From Monosporascus cannonballus (lineage: Eukaryota; Ascomycota; Sordariomycetes; Xylariales), in assembly GCA_004154925.1 (NCBI GenBank), contig QJNS01000220.1:62001-126000 (forward strand): a DNA stretch of 64,000 nt. The letters are read 5' to 3'. Position numbers and translations under genes: made by a program. Below the pieces are notes generated by a model, which was not told the DNA's origin, ran no database searches, and was given only the letters and a program-made list of their open reading frames with translations. This document shows, piece after piece, positions 23,017-34,600 of this stretch; within the stretch, counting starts at the first letter, position 1; every line of letters begins with the position of its first letter.

Positions 23017-23514
23017 ATGCTATATATGCCTTATTTCGAAAATGGTATCAAATGTTAGAAAATTAAAGAAATTCGTCGTTATAGCGAATATATAAAGAAT
23101 TATTATCGTTACGATAAATCTGGCGTCCTAATTAATTCCTGACGTCATATTAAGGAGGAAAAAAATTATTTAAATCGCGAAAAAGTTATTACTAAAAAGA
23201 CGTTTTTACGTTTTTAACAAGAATTAAAAAAGGATTTGATACGCAAGTAACGTAATATTGATAAAACCATTAATCGCCTTTTTCGTTTTCGTCGTTAAAA
23301 AAAATTTTATATTAAAGGAGTTAAAATTATTAATTGCGGTCTTTAATTAATAGATAAGCTGAATAAGTAGGAACGTACGGAGGCCGAGGTTCCTTTTTTT
23401 GTGCTATTTTTTGTTTTTTTTAATTGGTTTATTTCTGAAGACCTTGACGAAGGGGTTTTTCTTAATAACCCCGTCGTTGCTAGTAAAAGTTCTTTAATAG
23501 GCGTTAGGCGTTAA
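23017..23514 (+). pseudogene. Antisense accessory coiled-coil frame of element B
   Basis: A single frame of 165 codons runs from ATG at 23017 to TAA at 23512-23514, with eight or so internal stops, nearly all TAA or TAG. The centre is charged and helical in character (IKEIRRYSEYIKN, EEKNYLNREKVITKK, QELKKDLIRK), followed by RLFRFRR, a LIDKLNK stretch and ERTEAEVP, then a hydrophobic FFVLFFVFFNW and a tail ending SSLIGVRR. The frame lies antisense to gag-pol between chromodomain and 3' LTR and overlaps the end of pol. An A8 run at 23297-23304 keeps it in frame; E has A7 there. I know of similar charged helical frames beside fungal Gypsy elements but no function. Confidence 0.65.
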
Positions 23515-26500
23515 TAAGATTTTTAATAGGTTTCCAGATGTTTTCGGAATCCGGGTATTTTTTTTATTTGATCAGGTATTAGGTAAATTCGTTTTATTTT
23601 CTTATATCGAGAATTTTTCCCATTTCGTATATTTGTTTGTTTTTTATTTTCATATCGTTTTATACCGTATATACTTTAATTATATCTGCTATTAATTCGA
23701 ATAAGGAAATATGAAAAATTGGATAAAATTTGATTTTTGGTAAAATTTTTAATTAATAATTATTTTCCGAGATTTTCTTGGCGATTTTATATAGACCGAT
23801 ATATTTGAAATCGAATCTTTTGCTATTTCTTTTCATTTAAATTTTTTTGTAATGACAGAAAACCATTTTTCTTTTTTCGAAAATTAATTCCTTTAACCTT
23901 TTCTAATTATAATATTTGCTTATTTAATTTTGTACGAATTCCAGTTTTATTTTTATTTTTTAATATAACTATCGTAATTATTTTAATGTAAGGATTATTT
24001 TCATATTAATTGGATTATCGTTACGTAATTTTTTATAAACTTTTAAAATAAAACGAAAATTTGCGTTCGTAAATTTTATTTTAATATTTTCGTAATAACT
24101 GGTATTATAAGTTAATTATGCGATTAATAATTTTTTAACCTAATTATTTTATTTATAATTAATTTAATATCGTAAGTAAAATTTTAAGGTTTAATTTATT
24201 TATTTATTTATTTATTGATTTATAGATTAAATATGCTGAATAATTTATTGTTTAAGTTAATTTATGTGATAAAGCCTTATTAAAATTTTTATATAAATAT
24301 TAATCTTTTGTTTAATATAATTTTTATTAATAATCCGTCTATATTAAAAATATATTTGAAAAAAATATATTATATGTTTGGCGTTTGTATTCTTATAATA
24401 AAATAAAAAATTAAAAAACTTTATAAATTGGGTAACAATTACGAAAATATTATCGTAATATATTGTGACGGGCACAATGCGTAGGTTGAACGGAGGCACG
24501 GCCCAACAAAGGTTTATATTCAAGGTGAGGAGGGAAGGGGAGAAACAGCTAGCCACCAGCGAGGTGGCTGCTCCCTATATACATATGGGTGAGCTCGGGC
24601 TAAGGAGCTCGCTCCGTAAGCCCGAGCTGCCCTATAGGCTCTAGCCTGTAACATATATTCCGATAATTAAATCTTTTAATATAAGAAATTTGGTAATAAA
24701 ATCGAATATAACTAACTACTATAATTATTTTATAATTAGTAATAGCTGTAATTCTTCGTATGGTTTATGTCGTCGAACCTTTGCTTTAGCGTAAATATCG
24801 TATTACCGTATAATTTTCTATACCGTTAATTTTATTTTAGGAAAAAAATATATACGTTAAAGCCTTTTTAAGGTTTTATGGATCTCTGGATATCCGTATA
24901 ACTAATATTCGTATATTTCTCGTATTAAATCCTTTTAATATTTCTTTAGAACTTACATTTTATCCGTTTTTTAATTTTTTAAAAAACCGTCATTATACTA
25001 TTAAAATTTTTGGTACATATCGTAAGGTATTACCCGTATTATCGCAATTTGTCGTAAGCGTAAATATCCTTTTATAATAATATCAAAAATTATATAATTA
25101 ACTTTAACCAATTTCTTTTCGAAATCTAATTACCTATTTAAAGCATTTACTTTGCCGTTTTTTATTTTTTTATGGATAATAATAAAATCGAAATTCGCCA
25201 TTCTTTTTACGTAATAAAGTTATCGTTCTATAAGTTTCCTGGTTGTAATAAATCGGGTAAAATTTTGATAATTCGTATAAACTTTAACCTGGTATAAATT
25301 TCCCTTTAAAAAATGCCTAAATTTTCGAAATACCATAATAATACTTATAAATTCCTTATTTAAAATGCCGTAATTATGTTTGGCTCCTTTTAATTTATAT
25401 AAAAAGAATATAATACGGTATAATTTACCTTAATTATCTTATTATTTAATTATTGCGCCAAATATGTAATCCGAAATATCGGTTTTTAATTTAACGGAAC
25501 GGTTTGGATTATATATAATTAATACTGGTTCGCTAATAATTATATCTTTAATATCTTAAAATACTTTTTCCGTACTTAACGTTCATTTAAAATTGTTTTA
25601 TAAAATTCGTTAAGGGTATAATTATTTTATTAAAATTTCGTATAAACTTTTTGTATTAAATGGCAAATCTAAAAAATGCTTATATTTCCTTAACCGTTAT
25701 TAATATATGCTATTCTACAATTACAGTAATTTTTATAGAGTGTATTTTAATATATTTTAAAATAATACTATATTCCAGATCTTTTATTTTTTATTTATAA
25801 TATTAATTTTTCTTTCGTTAATAAGTAATTTTAAGTTTTGTAAATCTTGAAAAACCTTATAAACTTATCTTATATATATTTTTCCTATTTTTAAAAAAAT
25901 AAAAATATTATTTAAATAATAAACGACGAAAATATTAAGGTACTTTCGTAATATATAGTTAATTTTTCGCTAGATGATTATTAATACGTTTATAATTCTT
26001 ATTAGTAAATTAAATACTTAAATAATCCGTAAATTCGTTTTAAAGGCTATTTTTTATTAGTATTTTTTCTTAAGTTTAGCAAGGTTATATTTACTTTTAA
26101 AATCGAATATTATAAATTATTTAGTTCCGTAAAATCCGTTTTTTATTTTTTTGATTAATAGTAAAAATATTCGATTTTTCATAATAAGATTATTTAGTTA
26201 TCAATAATTAATTATGAATTGCAGTTTTTCGTTTTTTTAAGTATAAAAAACAATAAGTAATCTGTTAGTAACTTCGAAAGTCGAATCTGTTTTTTTATAG
26301 CCGATTTTCTAGGTATTTTTTAAAAATATATAATTCGTTTCCGTTAAAGTGATAAATAAGGTAAAACTTTATCGAAAATCTTTTTTTAAAAATTATTTCG
26401 TAATTTTATTTATTATGTTTTCATAACTTTATATTAAGCTTTTTCCTAAAAAACTATTTATATTAATAATATTATAATAATATATTAATCAAATACTTTA

Positions 26501-28860
26501 ACTTTTAAAATTGTTATTTTTATTTTAGACCGTTATTTAGTTATTTTAATTTTGTTTTAATAATAATAATAATACCTTATATATTTCTTTAATACCCATT
26601 TTTTTATATTTTAATTGCTTAAGTAATAAGGGTTTTATCGTATTCTTATATTTATATTTATCGTTATTATTAATTATATATTAAGATCTTATTTTTTATT
26701 ATTTATTAATAAAAAGTAAAATAAATTTTACTTAATTAATTCCGCCATTAATTAAAATTCCGTATTAACGTATCCATAATAATCCTATAATTATATTGTA
26801 ATTTTTAAATAAAACGATATCGCAATTAAATATTTAATATTATTTTTTTAACAGAATTTTGAAATAATTAATTTCGCGTATAATTTTTCAGTTATTATAA
26901 ATAGATTTTTAATTTTCGGTATTTATCGTTATATAAGGTTTTAATTTATATCTTTATAATAATTTAAATTTATTAATTATATCCGATATAATATAATTCC
27001 TATTTAAAGTTCGGTAATTTACTATTACGGTATACCAGTACGTTCCGATTCGTATATCCAAAGTAATAAGGTTGTTAATATTTCCTATCGTTACGTTTAA
27101 AGCCTTTTTAAAGAATTCTCTTTAACCTTTTTAAGTTTTGTTATTTTGCGGTTTTTTTATAGATAATTTCTTTTTTAATTCCTATTTAAATTTGTCGAAC
27201 TTTTTTTATATTTTTTCGTTTAACGCGTTAAGCTATTATATTTGTCGTTATTGCCGACGTATTATTCCTTTAAGCCGTATTAATTGCTCTTAACTTTATT
27301 ATAATTTGTTTCTTTAATGAATAAATATTTTTTTATATTTGTAATTATATCTTATTATGCGTCGTTTTAATTGTCGTTTCAAAGATTTTCTATAAATTAA
27401 TATATTTTCTTTGTAATAAGTTTCTTTTCTGGGGATCCATAATAAATACTAATTAAAAATAAAAATCCGTAATAATTTTTTGATAATGTTTTTTTACTAT
27501 ACGCTGGATTAACTCCTTTTTCGTTTAATAATTATATTATTCATAATAATAAAAAAAGTTTTTTTATGGGCATTATTTTCTTTCGAGCTAATTTTCTGCT
27601 TCGGCTAATTATTAAATAATTTTTAGGCTTGTAATTTAAAATTATCGATATTATTATTTATTATTTTGGTTATTTTCGATACGGTTTAAAAATTTAAATC
27701 CCTGATAATATATACGGGTAATTTATTTATAAATATATTATTTTCATTTTTCGTAATCGGGATATTTTCGTCGTCGACAGTATATAACATATATTTTGCC
27801 GTATCGATTAAAAGTTCCGGAATAAATTTCTTTTATTTAATTTTAATATTCGCATAATTATCCTTATAATACTTTTTATCGTACTCGTAATACGTATTAA
27901 GCTAACTCTTTAATGTTTCGCATTTTTCGTTAAATTTTTTATCGTAATAATCCTTATTAAACGTTTTATCGTAAGCCTAATACGTATTTGATATAAATTA
28001 TGTTAATAACTTTATTATTATTTCTTTAATCATTTTTAAATTATCTTTTTAATATAAATATTTAATTATTTTACCGTAATTTCTTAGGCTTTTTATATTT
28101 ATAAATCGTATATTTTATTTTCCCATAATTAAAATATTTAATTTAATTCCAAGTTTATTTATAGGTAACGCCGAAATCCATAGGTCCTAATGCCGTTCTA
28201 TAAAAAATAAGTGGTATATCTTATTTTTTACCTTAATTAAACTTATTATATCTCAACCGTAAAATATATTATCTTTTTTTTATTATTTCTCAAATTATTA
28301 ATTATTAATCTTAATTACCTTTATAATATACCGGTTTAAAATAATTAATTGTTTAATCCGAATAATTTTGTTTTTTATATTATTTTTTAACTTTTTGTAA
28401 AATATATCGATAAAAATATCGGTTTTATTATTTCCTTATTTTGCCTTAACCGCAAAACTTTTAAAGGTGACGGCGCATTTAAATGCGGATTTTTTTATCG
28501 AAATAACAAAAATTATTAAGTTATAAATTATTTTTTATTCGAATTGCCGAAATTATTACGCATTTTATTTTCGAAATTGGTATAAAGTAAAAAAATCTTA
28601 TTAATAAATTTTTCCTTATTTAACTTTTTTATTATCAGGAAATTTTTTATAATACGTTTAAACCAATTAATCGTATTTCTTATTAAGTATATTCCTTTTA
28701 TTAAAACCTAATCCGATAAATTATTAAAATCTAAAAAACGGAGGTAAATTCGAACCTAAATTAAAAAGATTTAAAAATTACCCATTTTATTATAAAGTTT
28801 TGGTTTTTTAAGTTTTATGCAGGCGAAAAAGGTTTAAGCAAGTAACGTAACCTTAATTTA
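23480..28860 (-). pseudogene. Element B gag-pol remains
   Basis: On the minus strand the chromodomain lies at about 23490-23640 (ILDIRK, YLIK, KKYPDSENIW, then RLLKNF). The integrase core is at about 24250-25100 and its zinc-binding part reads with IYAKAKVRRHKPYEELQ. A solo LTR interrupts the integrase at 24464. The reverse transcriptase is at about 25600-26550; its catalytic box at 25907-25921 reads YYLNN, so both Asp of YLDD have become Asn. Gag occupies about 26900-28860. The order is that of Ty3/Gypsy chromoviruses. Stops are too dense for any part to be functional. Confidence 0.8.
24464..24653 (-). repeat. Solo LTR of the C family inside element B, duplication TATAT
   Basis: A 190-bp LTR in reverse orientation starts TGTGACGGGCACAATGCG and ends CTAGCCTGTAACA, with TATAT on both sides (24459-24463 and 24654-24658). 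It is practically free of RIP changes although the DNA around it is saturated. The equivalent site in element A (near 2335) is empty. The 70-codon frame across it (24344-24556) is LTR read-through. Confidence 0.93.
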
Positions 28861-28995
28861 TCGGATTTCTTTTTCCAGTTCCCGAATTCAAACTTAAAGT
28901 TATTAAATAAAGATTTTCTAAATATTAATCGATATTTTAATAATATTAAATATTGTTTAAAATTTAACGGTATTATTAAATAAAAGTTTATAACG

Positions 28996-29367
28996 TATAA
29001 CGGCTAAACGGTTTAACTAATTATTAAACCTTAAATCGACGGGTTTATAATAATAGAAATATAATAAGAATTTAAATAATAAATATAATAACGTATTACG
29101 TTTCATAATACTAAAAGTACTTTAAATAACGATATTATATTATAAGTTGAAATTATTTAAATTATGGGAATAATAAGGGTATATATTGTTATAAATTAAT
29201 TAGATCTTTATTAGATCTCGACTTTATTTTAAATTTAATGCTATTGGATTTGGTTAATTCTGTATAAATTCATTTAAATTTTGATACCAAGAAAGAGCCA
29301 AATTACGTAACTTTTTCTTTTGTGGGTTCAACCGTTTTTGTAGCCGATCTTGAGTTGGGTCGTAACA
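28996..29367 (-). repeat. 5' LTR of element B (type I LTR)
   Basis: It starts TATAACGGCTAAACGG and ends GGGTCGTAACA, 372 bp, and is followed by the CAATA duplication. The leader between gag and this LTR (28861-28995) matches 1-128. Confidence 0.9.
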
Positions 29368-29372
29368 CAATA

Positions 29373-31409
29373 TAGACAAACTTAATTGGCTGGATACAAC
29401 AAAGGATAAAAATTAATTTATAAAAAGTTTTAATATAGTTACCCGAAAAGCTAAAAATATCGAATTTGTTAAAAATAATTTAGTTGTACTATAAAATTAT
29501 AATATTTTACATATAGAAAAATATTATAATTTTATAGTACAAATTGTCGATAGCTTAATTAATAATCCTGATTAAAGCGGCCCATTATCGTTCTTATTAT
29601 TATCGAATAAGCAAAATAAGAATTTATTCGACGAAAATAACCGGTTAATATAATTTTTTACCTTTTTATTATTTTATACCTCTTTTTAAATAATATAGTA
29701 CTTATACTATAATTTTAATATTAATATAACTTTGTTCTTTACGTAATCCTAATTGGCTAATTTCGAGATCGTTTTATATATTACCGTAATTACTTAATCG
29801 CTATATTAATAAAACTTATTTATTTCCCATAATTAAATTATCAACAAAAAGATAATATTTTATAATATAATATGTAATATAATTATCAACGAAACCAATA
29901 TAAGTAATTACGTTTATAATTTATATAATTTTAATTAATTATATACTATTTAAACGTTTTGTTTTTTGTAAAATTATATAAAAATATTATATTACTTATA
30001 ATTAAATATAACGTATAATTACGGATTAACCTATATACCCCGTTTATAATTAATTTATTAATTAGCGTTTTAAGTACTTTTTTAAAAAAAATTCCGTTCT
30101 GCCTTTGTTTTCCGCGTTATTATAATTTATATATTATTCATTTTTTTTATGTTTTCGGATCCCAAAATTCTTTGTATTTTAGGCGTAATATTTACGTTTA
30201 AATCGTTTTAAAAAATTTATTCCAATTATATAATAATATTAAATATTTAGGGATTACGTATAAATATTTTTTATCGTATTTTTATATATAATTTGCATAT
30301 TTATTATCTGTATGATTCCGTATATTACAATATTTATAAAACTATTATATAATATGTATTTTTTTGGCTAAGCAACCTAGTTTATAAAATTATAAACCTT
30401 TTTTCGTATTATTTATATAATACCGGTTTATATAATCTTTTTGTTAAATTACGAAAAGTATAATTAATTAGAAATCCGTAATTAATTTAATAATTTATTA
30501 ACTTATAAGGCCAGCATAATCCGCTATAATATAAATTTTGTTCTACTAATTATTATTATGGAAAATATTCCGAATTATATTATTAATATTTAATATTTAT
30601 ATAAATACCGTATTTTCCTATAATAAAAAGTTTTATTAGTAATATAAACTTTTAATAATATTACCGAATATATAATTTTTTAATAATTATAAGATTTTCT
30701 TAATTAATATATATTCGTATTAATGCCAAAACGTAAAATATTTATCTTCTTTTAATTTTCTGCTATATTAATATAATTTGATAGCATATACCTAATATTT
30801 GAAATTAAGTACATATAATATGTATTTTTCGTAAAAAAATATCTTATATTTTAAGATAATTAAATAGTATCTAGTTAATATGAAAATATTTTAATCCGGA
30901 TTATATTATCAGTTTCGCCTTATTAAAAGACATTTTGGTATTAGTTTTAATTATTTTTTAATTAAGAATCTTATTATTTATTCTTAAGGTTATTTTTAGG
31001 GGCAGAATATTTTTATTTTAGTACTTATTCCGGCTATTTTTTGGTCCGAGATTTTGATATCCGTTTTTAAGGTTATTTCTTAAGGGCAAATTATTTTTCG
31101 GGGATATTATTAATAAATTTAATTTCTTTAACCGGGCGAATAAGGGGTTTTAAATTTATTCGGAATATATTATCGGGAATTATAACGGAAATTACCTTTA
31201 TTATATTAGCAAGAAATTCATTTACTCTCTATAATATCGTAAAATATATAAAAATATATATAATAATATAAATATCAGATATTAAATAAAAAATTTAATT
31301 AATAAATATTATATCGTAACTAACGTAATTTTATATATTAAAATATAATAAGTATTTGAAATTATAAAAAGTTATAGTTAAATAAATAATATTAATTATA
31401 TATTAAGCT
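29373..31409 (+). pseudogene. Gene X, probable part 2, then unassigned AT-rich DNA
   Basis: Joined to 22472, the frame of gene X runs on as NNIDKLNWLDTTKDKN and stays fairly open to about 29650 (NKQNKNLFDENNRLI). Beyond that point, stop density rises to the chance level in all frames, so coding is doubtful from 29700 to 31409. Near 30950-31110 three GGTTATTTNTNAGGGGCA-like stretches hint at a Pro- or Ser-rich part or a local repeat. Element D is inserted at 31410. The family is unknown. Confidence is for the coding start only. Confidence 0.4.
29484..29542. repeat. Perfect 25-bp inverted repeat with 9-nt loop
   Basis: The arms 29484-29508 (starting TTGTACTATAAAATT) and 29518-29542 are exact inverses. 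Such length without a mismatch is not expected in DNA where both strands were mutated at random. It lies within the apparent continuation of gene X. Possible readings are a small foldback element or a recent local inversion-duplication. Confidence 0.75.
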
Positions 31410-31615
31410 GTCGGCAGTTGGGTACTTTAGATGCCTACGGCTAGCGCTTTAAAGCAGTGCTCTGCTGCCTGGGACAGCGTTTATCCAGAGACTACCGTTT
31501 GTACAAACAGGACGTATATATAAAAGCGGTACGCCCTAGACTTCTTTAATTTTTCCAAGTATAAATTATTAAATTATTACCAATTTCCTGCATTTACTTA
31601 TTATAACTGCTAATA
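31410..31615 (+). repeat. 5' LTR of element D, with TATA box
   Basis: It starts TGTCGGCAGTTGGGTAC and ends ACTGCTAATA. A TATATATAAAAG stretch at 31515-31526 is a good TATA box at mid-LTR; in the 3' LTR the same place reads GTGTATGTAAGG. The right end is more mutated than the left. Confidence 0.87.
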
Positions 31616-31689
31616 TAATAATATTTTCTGGTTTTTAATAACCGTAATACGTTAAACAAATTATTATTTGCAGGTTAAATTAATAAAGG

Positions 31690-34600
31690 AAACGCAAAAT
31701 TTTAAAAAAATCGCTTAATTAACGATTTAAAAAAAAAGGTAAGTAACAGTTAACGATAGCGAATAAAACCCTTATTATATAGAGTAACGTACCAGACCTT
31801 TTTCTTTCCCTCTAACGAAAAACCTCCAGCGATTAAAAAAACAGTATTTTAATGAAGATAAAATGGAAAAATAAGATCGTATATCAAATATGGCAACAGG
31901 AAAAAAACCTGCTTTCGGGGCGTTTTTAAAGAAAAATGTCCTATTGCCTTAACTGTAGCGGCAGCTAAAAAAAAGCGATATAAAACCCTTATCCAAAGAT
32001 AACAACCCGAAAGCAATTTAAACAGGCTTTATACGTTTTTCGGTATTAATATTAGTAAAATTAAATAAAACGTTAAAGTACGAAAAAATACGTATTAATA
32101 CGTTAAGGACAAAGTGAAAGAATTAAGGCTTTAAAATACGAAAATTATTAATATTATAAAACAAATAAATAACATTATAAAAAGATTATTAAATATACCT
32201 TAATTCGGGGGCAATTTCTAATTATAGGAAGCTAAAACGCTATTATTTCCATTCCGATCGAAAAAATCGTAAAGTTCGAAAGGCTTACGAAAAACGTTAT
32301 AAAACGTTAAGCTTATTAAGCTAGATAGCTTAAAGAAAATACTTATCGTAATAAAAAACGATATGGAAAAAATTAATCCCTTAAAAAAAACGAAACGTAG
32401 CCGAAAAGGTGGTTTATTAAAAAACTAGACGTCCCGAAAAAGGCAAAAAACGTTACAAAAAAATCATTTAAAAACAAAGGTATAATATGTAATAATCCCG
32501 ATAATTCAGATAACCTATTATTATCTTTTTCGAATTCGTTTAGGGGCTATTCGAAATAACGAAAACGTTATAACGGTTTTCCCAGCAGCTTAAATAATTT
32601 CAACGAATTAGGTATTACCCTAAAGGATAAAAAAAAAGGATTCCAAAAGGTCCAATAACGGAAATAAAACGAAATTACGTTAAAAGCATTTCGATTTTAC
32701 TTTGGACAAAGAGAACCACTTATTAAGCTTGGCTAATTAGGAACTTTAAAATAACGTTTTTACTTTAACTCTTAAAAAATTGGTTACGAGGACGGAATAA
32801 AACTAAAATAACTGGATTAATTACGCCTTATAAAAGCTATTACCAAGATTTGCAAAAAGGCGGCCTTAGAGCTGATTATAAATATTAAAAAAAATACGAA
32901 AATATTAAGGACTTTTAGAAAAACGTACGCCGCTATAAGTAAAGCTAAATAAAGGTCCTTTTAAAAAAAGCTTAATAAAGTTACTTACGATAAAGGAAAC
33001 CTAATATAATTTACCATTAAATTCTAAATGTTCCTCCGCGAGATAAAAAGTTATAATATACGATTTGGACCAAAAGAACAAATTATTATGTTTCTTATTG
33101 CTATGAAAAACCGAGCCGGCAGCTGGTACAAAACTATTTAATCGGTATTAAGGTAAACGGATTATTCTTTTTAATAATTAATTAACAATTTTAATAATAA
33201 ATTTTATAATTATATTAATAATAAAAAGAAAAACGGAAAGGCCTATAACGTCCAGAGAAATAAGAGCAATAACAATAATTATTCCAGAAATAAAAAGCCT
33301 ACGTAAATAAAAATAAAAAACCCCTTTGTTTTAATTATGAAAAATACGGCCATATGGCAAAAAGTTACCTTAAACCGCAGAAAAAGCGGAAAAATAGCAA
33401 AAGAAAGAAAGAAACGCGTAAATAACGTCAAAATAATAATAACGGCCAGAATAACAGTAATAATAGCTTTCGTAATACCTATAACGGCAGTTAAAGCAAA
33501 ATATTATTTATCTTTAAAAGTCTTAAAAACTTATACCGGTTAAACGGAAAAACCTTTAGCGTTTACGTTAAAAAACAGCAGCTTTAGGACCTTATATAAT
33601 AATACGACGAGATAATACAGTAAGGATCTTAAAGGGCCATAATAAGTAAAAGCTTTAAGTTATAAGTAACCGAAAACCTTAAGTTTTAAGCGGTTGAACG
33701 CGTTAAGCTTTAGGTAATTAACTGCCTTAAAACAATTAAAACGATAGTTATAAATAATGCCATATTTTTGTACGTATATTTTTTTTATAAAGAATAATCG
33801 AAATAAACTTTTTTGGGATTCGGGAACAAACGTTAATATCATGAATAATATTGACGACTTTAAAAAAATATTATGTTAAATATTAAGTCCAAAAGAATTC
33901 AAATTATGATAAAAAACGGACCAATAATTACCACCTTTATCGGTATTATTAAGTAATCCTTAAAAGGCCTTAATAAAGAAAATAACGAAATGATAATAAG
34001 ATATATGCTATATATTAAGGATTTTTCATTAAAAGTGTTTTCTGGGAAAATATTTTATAAACGAAAAAATTACCTAAATTATAACGCCTTAATCAATTCT
34101 AATAAGACCTAATTAATAATAATTAACGTCCTCCGGAAAGGATTTTTCCTATAGCTTTGTAGGAAATCGGAGCCTATCGTCAGGGTTCTAATAATAAACA
34201 AAAGCGATTAATAAGAATACGCGTTAAGGAAGGCATTCGGTAAGGAAGATAATAATAACCTAACTAGTAACCTAAGGAAAGTTTTTATAAGAATTTTTAG
34301 AGACGGAAAAGTTTTTATAACGAACGAAGTTATAAAGAAAATTATTTTTTGGTACCGCCGCCTTTGCCACCTTAACATTAAACGATTAATTTAGATTATT
34401 AAAAGATTTACGGGAATAAATTTAAACCCTAAAGATATAAAAGTTATTTCTTATATAATTTATAACAAAACGAAAATACGGAAAATCCCGTTCACAAATC
34501 TTTAAAAACGAAAATAATACATAAGGAAAATTATTTAGTATGACGTAAATTTGGTAAAGCCCGTTAATATTAAAAATAATAATTATTTTGGACTTATTAT

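Larger units (their letters stand above)
22478..29367 (-). mobile_element. Element B: complete minus-strand chromodomain Gypsy retrotransposon, duplication CAATA
   Basis: The two LTRs are both 372 bp (22478-22849 and 28996-29367) and the flanks are identical: CAATA at 22473-22477 and at 29368-29372. The total is 6890 bp including a 190-bp solo LTR of the C family. Order on the minus strand is leader, gag, protease, reverse transcriptase, integrase, chromodomain; an accessory frame on the other strand lies next to the 3' LTR. The interior is saturated with RIP changes. Confidence 0.92.
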
